A DNA stretch of 64,000 nucleotides from Odiellus spinosus (taxonomy: Eukaryota > Arthropoda > Arachnida > Opiliones > Phalangiidae). Under the pieces are notes generated by a model. It saw only the letters and a program-made list of their open reading frames with translations, did not search any database and was not told where the DNA came from. Below, piece by piece: positions 59,246-64,000 of the stretch. Position 1 is the first letter of the stretch. The number at the start of each line of letters is the position of its first letter. The position numbers and the translations under genes are program-made. The DNA lies in NCBI GenBank assembly GCA_963920705.1, contig OY987231.1:4767424-4831423 (forward strand). The letters run 5' to 3'.

Positions 59246-59378
59246 GCAATTAGAAGCGTTCAGAATTAGGCGACCTTACCATAGTAGCCTAAAGGAAGAA
59301 CTCCACCTATCAACACCTAACAAAACATTATAAATATCCTATTGGCTCTCTTGAACTGACGTTGACTAACGTAATCGT

Positions 59379-59412
<34 letters not shown>

Positions 59413-59524
59413 GTGTTTGGTTGCCCTGCTTTAGCTTATGGAAACTAGGGCCCTCGTGGACTATGACGCGTGCTCACTAAAGCCTGTCAAATATTCGTTC
59501 CATATTTATGCCTATATATCCTAG

Positions 59525-59946
59525 CAGAGGTATATAATAACCCCCTTCGGGGGGAAGTATGAAAGGTAGGCAAAATCGACGAACAACAAGTGCCCGGCGT
59601 AAATCGCGGCGGATCGACACACCGCTTTACTCCCAAAAAATAGTTACACCATTTTGAACCTCACTAAATTCTCCCTACGCATGCACACTTCCGGAACTTG
59701 CGAGCTGAAGTCAACCTTCGACTCCATTTTGACAGACAGCCTGACTCCTGAGGCAGGAAGTTCTAAACACAAATCGAGCCGTCTTGTTTATACAAAGACC
59801 ATTTACTAGAGTAGCGACATTGAGAAGTCCAGCGCGAGCTAGTGGCCTAGATAGTCAGCAGCGGGCTCTTGTTGTTCGTCATTTTTAGCATTGGTAGTAT
59901 AGGGGCTTTCATACTTCCCCCCGAAGGGGGTTATTATATACCTCTG
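59525..59946. mobile_element. CAGAGGTA MITE with 7-bp target duplication
   Basis: 422 bp with inverted ends of about 40 bp starting CAGAGGTATATAATAACCCC. Perfect 7-bp duplication ATCCTAG (59518-59524, 59947-59953). Each end contains its own small hairpin, CCCCCTTCGGGGG, and an inner inverted block (ACGAACAACAAG / CTTGTTGTTCGT). Single copy in the window; no open frame of note. Confidence 0.9.
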
Positions 59947-60414
59947 ATCCTAGTGATTCCATTTAAATCAATAAGAAATTTTAATTATTTCAAAATGAAG
60001 ACACGAAAGGTTATTTTGTAGATCGAATTTGATTAAGAAAAAAATGCTAAAACGCTAGAATAAATTTCATATTCGTGTCATATTTGTAGCATTAATTCTA
60101 TTTTAATTACGAACTTATTAATGACGTCACTTTAAAAATCAGTAGGAAAGCCGATTGTGTTTAAAATCGTTGCATAAATAATTTTCAATTAATAAATACC
60201 ATTAAAACGCACTAAACATAAGTCGATTCAAATTTCCCAATCAAAATATTAAAACCACTATTAAAACCAGTAAATAAATTATAAAATAACCATAAACCGT
60301 AACAAATTATTACCAAAAATTGGTTACATTAAAGCTTATCAGAGACTATAGCGTTATCATTTTAATTAAAATTTAAGAGGTAAAATCCATAATGGCGTCC
60401 CAACTATGCCTAGC

Positions 60415-61205
60415 CTGATTTAATTTTTTTGTTTCCCCGCTAAAAACGACAACTCTTTCGGCGTAAGTCGCCCGTACCATCCCCCCTATCGTCCCGTCGG
60501 CATTAGGCGAACTCCCCCGTTTCCCTTCCCGCCTCTAAGCCTAACAATGCCAATCGTAACACCTTAATTAAAAATCAACTTGAATCATAAACTTACATTC
60601 ATTATTTCGTTCTCTCAGTAATCTCCCCTTTCATATCGACAATAATTCGGCGATTTTCATCCATTTTGAAACACATTTAACCCGAATTCAACACGGAACC
60701 ACAATAATTAAACAGCCATTACCGTAAAATAGCTAGCAACAATCAGGATGGCGGCGGTGCCCCGCGGCCCCGCGCCAAGAAGAAGGGGGAGAAGAGGGGA
60801 TGCAACTCTCCTGCGAAAAACAACAACTCTTTCGGCCGATAGCCACCCAATATCGTCCCGTCGGCATTAGGCGAACTCCCCCGTTCCCCTTCTTGTCCCC
60901 CGGCGCTTAGCCTAACAATGTCCTAACGCCGTAATTAAAAATCAACTTGAATCATAAACTTACATTCATTATTTCGTCCGAATAAGATCATATTCGTTCT
61001 CTCCGTAATCTCGCCTTTCTTATCGACAACAATTCCGCGATTTTAATTAATTTTGCAACACAATTAAACCGAATTTAACACGACACGAAATTACTTAATC
61101 AGCCATTACCGTAAATGACAAGCGGCATCATTGACGACAACCGTCTAGAAGAACGGGGAAGAAGAGGAGAGGGGAAGGCACTCTCGACCTTGGCGCTTAG
61201 AGCTA
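60415..61205. repeat. Direct tandem duplication, about 375-bp unit, two copies plus a partial third
   Basis: Copy 1 (about 60430-60800) and copy 2 (about 60805-61180) share AACTCTTTCGGC, CGTCCCGTCGGCATTAGGCG, AAAATCAACTTGAATCATAA, TACATTCATTATTTCGT and CAGCCATTACCGTAAA in the same order. The spacing varies between 366 and 387 bp because of small indels. A third copy breaks off after TTGGCGCTTAGAGC near 61200. Each copy has a GC-rich, purine-rich tail. Located in ZFPM intron C-D. Confidence 0.8.
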
Positions 61206-61244
61206 AAATATTGTAACTGTCAACATGGCGTTTGAAAATACTAT

Positions 61245-61276
61245 CAGAAGCCAAAGGAGGGTTTCATCGGCTTCTG
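61245..61276. mobile_element. CAGAAGCC-family MITE, 32-bp stub (copy 7)
   Basis: Only the ends remain: the first 8 bp, CAGAAGCC, joined to the last 24 bp of the element (AAAGGAGGGTTTCATCGGCT then TCTG). It still has a perfect 7-bp duplication ATACTAT on each side (61238-61244, 61277-61283). The interior was therefore lost before or after insertion without disturbing the borders. Confidence 0.88.
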
Positions 61277-61604
61277 ATACTATCCTAAGTGGAGCTTTTT
61301 TAATTGTAATCGCATTATGATAAGAGGAAAAATGTTGTAAATTCGCAGTTAAATGAATGGCAAATATTAAGGTTATATTTTTATCGCGTTCGCCATAATA
61401 CTAATATTACTAAATTCGATAATAAAATATCTTAAAATAACGCGAAAATACGTTTTGCTAATTTTTTTTTTTTTTTTTTTTTTTTTTTGCAATGAATAAA
61501 AAGGCAGAAATAAAATCTGAAAAATGTTGGAATTGAATGTAAAATTGGGCAAAGTTTGAACAGTAAAATTACTGAATTTTTTTCTATTTCTCGTTCATTA
61601 TGTA

Positions 61605-62482
61605 TGGTAGGGTCGCCTAATTCTGAAGACTTTCATTTAAAAATGAGTAACTTAACTTTGGTTGGGTCTATTTAAACATGGAAGGGTTCATTTTGTAGAT
61701 TAAGAATGGGGCCATTCGCGGAATGCGACTTCAAAACTCTAGGAAAAGATCCGGAGAAGATACGACCCTAATTAGCTAACCGCAATAATTAGCCTAATCA
61801 ATTAGACCGTTTTTAAGGGAATGTTTCCTTTTAGGGCCTGGGAAATAAGGTTTTACGAGATTCGGAAAATTCCCAGGCTTTACGTGCTCGATTTCGTCGT
61901 AAAGTTGGAATTCCCCGCTACAAAACAAACTTCTCAAACCCAGAAATTGGCCACAAACTCTTCGTGAAAACGTAATTTCAAAATATGTCTGAAAATTCTA
62001 ATTCTGAAATTATATGAAAAACTCCCAAAATTTGCAAAAGAAACCACTTCCGCGCCTCGGACCGAGAAACGCGTGGCACCATAAGAAAAATAATGGTGGC
62101 ACCAATTTTAAAATTACGTTTTCGCGAAGAGTTTGTGGCCAATTTCTGGGTTTGAGAAGTTTATTTTGTAGCGGGGAACTCCAACTGTACGACGAAATCG
62201 ATTGCGTAAGCCCGCGATTTTTCCGAAGCTCGTAAAACCTTATTGCCCGGACCCTAAAGGGAAACATTCCCTTAAAAACGGTCTAATTAATTAGGCTAAT
62301 TATCGCGGTTGGCTAATTAGGGTCGTATCTTCTCCGGATCTTTTCCTAGAGTTTTGAAGTCGCATTCCGCGAATAGCCCCATTCTTAATCTACAAATGAG
62401 CCCTTCCATGTTTAAATAGACCCAACCAAAGTTAAGTTGCACATTTTTAAATGAAAGTGTTCAGAATTAGGCGACCCTACCA
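61605..62482. mobile_element. 878-bp hairpin element, TGGTAGGGTCGCC ends
   Basis: Two arms of about 385 bp, inverted and highly similar, separated by a loop of about 110 bp around 61990-62100. Ends TGGTAGGGTCGCCTAATTCT with TA on each side (61603-61604, 62483-62484). Beyond the TA, a further 60-65 bp on each side pair as well (61541-61602 with 62485-62551), so the element sits exactly in the middle of another palindrome. Open frames on both strands at 62010-62267 are arm sequence, not genes. Confidence 0.85.
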
Positions 62483-63062
62483 TACATAATGAACGAGAAA
62501 TAGAAAAAAATTCAGTAATTTTACTGTTCAAACTTTGCCCAATTTTATTATATTAATATATTGAATATTAAACAAATAATTAGGGTACCCATGGAGTAAT
62601 AACACTAATAGCTATAGGAGTAGAAGGAATAAAAAGTTGTAATTTTTAATTGAAATTAATTATAAGCAAACCCAGGTTATTTTTGTAATTTTTAAAGTGA
62701 GGCTAATAATAAACACTTTAGAGAGAGACTCTTTGGATTCGAGGCTAGACGCTAAAAGGCTCAACTTATAAACAAACTTATCCTACCACGGCGACAATCT
62801 CTTCCGTTTTTGACTTTATTCCTTTGGTGGGATTTTTTTTTATTTTTGAGAAGTTTTAAATTATACTTTTATTTGAAAATGAATGACCTGATAACCGAAT
62901 AAATAGAAAAATATAGGAGAAAACCGTCAATTATAGGAATTTATAGGAAGGCACTGAAAATATAGGAAATATAGGAAGTCTGGTCACCCTGCATATTTCG
63001 TAGTATAGACGTCACTAAGAGATTCTAAACTTTGTTTTCTCCGTTCCTTTCGCTTTTGTCAG

Positions 63063-63167
63063 GTGGATTCGTGTACGTCCCGTTTCTATCTGGTCAGCAA
63101 ATGTCTCCGAGACCGTCATCAGTCTCTTCCGTGTCTAGTGACCAAAACGAACCCAAGACCATTAAAG
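63063..63167 (+). CDS. ZFPM: ZFPM/FOG homolog, exon D: linker before first zinc finger
   Basis: A 105-bp exon bounded by TTTTGTCAG and G|GTAAAC, phase 1 at both ends. It encodes about 35 residues beginning GGFVYVPFLSGQQMSPRPSS and continuing through a serine-rich stretch to NEPKTIK. It joins in frame with the Pro/Tyr-rich end of exon C over a 14.3-kb intron and with the zinc finger of exon E. No domain of its own is visible; it is low-complexity linker. Support comes from both splice sites and the uninterrupted frame in an otherwise stop-rich region. Confidence 0.8.
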
Positions 63168-63765
63168 GTAAACTAAATTGTTTAAATTGTCTCGAGATGA
63201 TTGACTAGCGTTTTTTAAATCAGAAAAGTGCCATTAAAACTCGCCAAACGTTTCTCGTTAATTTAAGTAAATAATTAACTTTTGTTATACCCTTTTCAGA
63301 CGAGGCGTAATTCGTCGGTTTAATCAGATTTAACCGACGTTTACATAGCCTTCTCAGTTCAATAAAACTCGGTTAAACCGCTTAAAACATCCGGTTAATT
63401 ACGCCTCGCGAGGCGTAATATAACCGGACGCGTCTGAAGACGGTATTACGAAGGTGCTTTTTTATATTACTGAATTAATGTTTTATCAACAAACTCGGGC
63501 TTTCAATGATTCCTTCATCCTCTCTTTAAGGAAGCCAGCTGATGGCCTTTCAGACTATTAGAAAAAATGTCATAAAACCAACGGTGGCTAATTGAAGAGC
63601 GTTTGCAAACATTTCAAGACGTTCGGATTATCTGAAATTTTCTATTTAATCTTACATAAATTAACGAGAATCCTTTAATGCCTTTTCTTAACTTAATCGC
63701 GATTAAAAAAAACGTTACTCGTCTTGATTAAAATTAACTAAACCCTAACGTTTATGATTCGTTAG
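63168..63765 (+). other. ZFPM intron D-E (598 bp) with small palindrome
   Basis: Starts GTAAAC and ends CGTTAG. It contains a pair of inverted blocks, GACGAGGCGTAATT near 63300 against AATTACGCCTCG near 63400, and a perfect 16-bp palindrome ACGCCTCGCGAGGCGT (about 63410). A stretch around 63455-63540 resembles the right end of the TTAA element at 44098-44607 (same ATTACT...TTATCAACAAA...GGGCTTTC pattern). Confidence 0.7.
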
Positions 63766-63894
63766 CGGGATTCAACTGCGTTCCGTGCGGAATTACATTC
63801 AGTTCGTTGAGGACGTTACAAGCGCATCAGTCTTATTACTGCGCCCACAGAACCATCAATCTCAAGAACAGGAACGAAGATGCCAACAACGAAG
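63766..63894 (+). CDS. ZFPM: ZFPM/FOG homolog, exon E: first FOG-type C2HC zinc finger
   Basis: A 129-bp exon between CGTTAG and G|GTACAA, phase 1 at both ends. It encodes GFNCVPCGITFSSLRTLQAH followed by QSYYCAHR and a polar tail. The finger has the spacing C-X2-C-X12-H-X4-C (63777-63842), with the last histidine of a C2H2 finger replaced by cysteine. The 'C.PCGI.FSS..TL.AHQ.YYC.HR' signature is diagnostic of the GATA-contacting fingers of vertebrate FOG1/FOG2 and fly U-shaped, so this is the most secure part of the gene. In the family this finger type contacts the GATA N-terminal finger rather than DNA. The exons for the remaining fingers and the CtBP-binding motif lie beyond the window. 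Confidence 0.93.
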
Positions 63895-63996
63895 GTACAA
63901 ACGATTTTGATTTTAATCGCGATAAATATCTCTTTATACGTCGGTATTTTGCCCAATAGTAAAACTCTAAAACGAGTATTCCTTTTTATTTCGCAG
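63895..63996 (+). other. ZFPM intron E-F (102 bp)
   Basis: Starts GTACAA and ends TTTCGCAG after a T-rich tract. A short ordinary intron with no repeats noticed. Confidence 0.6.
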
Positions 63997-64000
63997 ATAG
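63997..64000 (+). CDS. ZFPM: ZFPM/FOG homolog, first bases of exon F (cut by window end)
   Basis: The last ten bases read TCGCAG followed by ATAG after a T-rich tract, a plausible acceptor 102 bp downstream of the exon E donor. Only four exon bases are visible. With the base carried over from exon E the first codon would be GAT (Asp), which keeps the frame open as far as can be seen. Confidence 0.5.

Larger units (their letters stand above)
57483..59281. mobile_element. TGGTAGGGTCGCC element, copy split by insertion
   Basis: Ends TGGTAGGGTCGCCTAATTCT (left) and its inverse (right, one mismatch), with TA on both outer sides. It contains a 20-bp tandem repeat with TTCTAATTCTGAACGAACGA (57668-57750), a palindrome with about 100-bp arms (57808-57910 against 58040-58140; block AACCACTTCCG), and the 58505-59245 element. 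TA duplications point to Tc1/mariner-type mobilisation; no transposase seen. Confidence 0.75.
5835..61488. repeat. Scattered homopolymer and simple-sequence tracts
   Basis: The longest are A-runs at 5835-5858, 10149-10179 and 59382-59411, a T-run at 61462-61488, and (ATT)n at 38891-38925 with a shorter one at 35279-35297. There are also (TA)n near 45566-45581, GA/CT tracts (for example 18663-18676 and 23500-23520), and G-runs at 14760-14770 and 25631-25644. The start and end given here span the first and last of these tracts; most of the interval is other sequence. Confidence 0.8.
57243..62991. mobile_element. Interval bounded by CAGGGTGACCAG inverted ends (host of nested insertions)
   Basis: CAGGGTGACCAG at the left and CTGGTCACCCTG at the right, with CATATT on both outer sides (57237-57242, 62992-62997). 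Just inside each end are several ATAGGAAA-type motifs, as in the CAGGGCTCCCAG element. The 5.75 kb between them is mostly other elements, so the original element was probably short. Superfamily uncertain; hAT-like ends, but the flanking repeat is 6 bp rather than 8. Confidence 0.6.
48718..63062 (+). other. ZFPM intron C-D (14.3 kb), filled with nested transposons
   Basis: Starts GTAAGT and ends TTTGTCAG. No exon-like open frame that keeps the gene's frame was seen inside. The contents are listed separately: a long inverted repeat (48915-51710), two CAGAAGCC MITEs and a 32-bp stub, TTAA elements, foldbacks, and CAGGG-ended elements. Confidence 0.8.

Noticed and set aside
62010-62267. Overlapping 85- and 73-codon frames on opposite strands
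   Set aside because: They are the right arm of the 878-bp hairpin element; the matching left arm is not open in the same way.

Overview
The window is gene-poor eukaryotic DNA, AT-rich and crowded with repeats. It holds one gene that I can support, and that gene is incomplete at both ends. It is a plus-strand, multi-exon gene of the Friend-of-GATA / U-shaped family (ZFPM), with recognisable exons at 46028-46284, 47426-47546, 48169-48717, 63063-63167 and 63766-63894 and the first 4 bases of a further exon at 63997. Every junction has AG/GT consensus and the reading frame runs through all of them (about 388 codons). The encoded protein has an acidic lead-in, a PR (SET-like) domain built from three exons, a Ser/Pro-rich linker, and a first C2HC zinc finger of FOG type (C-X2-C-X12-H-X4-C). 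Long introns, this gene family and the transposon types point to an animal, most likely an invertebrate with a repeat-rich genome; the sequence alone does not let me name the phylum.

Positions 1 to about 46000 carry no gene I can defend. They are either the 5' intron(s) of the ZFPM gene or intergenic DNA. They contain tandem arrays: a 30-bp unit (2640-3110), degenerate 25-30-bp units (6750-7145), a 19-bp satellite of about 84 copies (12090-13693), a 26-bp satellite with a 337-bp higher-order repeat (31420-33580), and a dispersed family carrying 29-bp minisatellites (around 20.8, 25.1, 27.0 and 42.2-43.3 kb). Many small non-autonomous DNA transposons (MITEs) lie between them, often nested.

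The clearest mobile-element signal is a set of four MITE families whose inverted ends begin CA and finish TG and which are flanked by 7-bp target-site duplications: CAGAAGCC (7 copies), CAAGAATC (3 copies), CAGAGGTA (1 copy) and CAAGGAGG (1 copy). Eleven of these twelve copies have a perfect 7-bp duplication and the twelfth matches 6 of 7. Other groups are TTAA-flanked elements (AGGGAAAC, AGGGAGAC, AGGGAGAATGC and AGGCCTA ends), TA-flanked foldbacks (TGGTAGGGTCGCC and GTCCTGGTCGA ends), elements with hAT-like CAGGG ends (one with a perfect 8-bp duplication), and families ending in GCGTTCACACT or GCTACGGTCACACTAG. None carries a transposase in the window.

From 46 kb to the end, the ZFPM introns hold the same families. 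The 622-bp intron between exons B and C is mostly one foldback element. The 14.3-kb intron between exons C and D (48718-63062) is a nested stack of at least ten elements, including a 5.75-kb interval bounded by CAGGGTGACCAG inverted ends and an 878-bp hairpin element.
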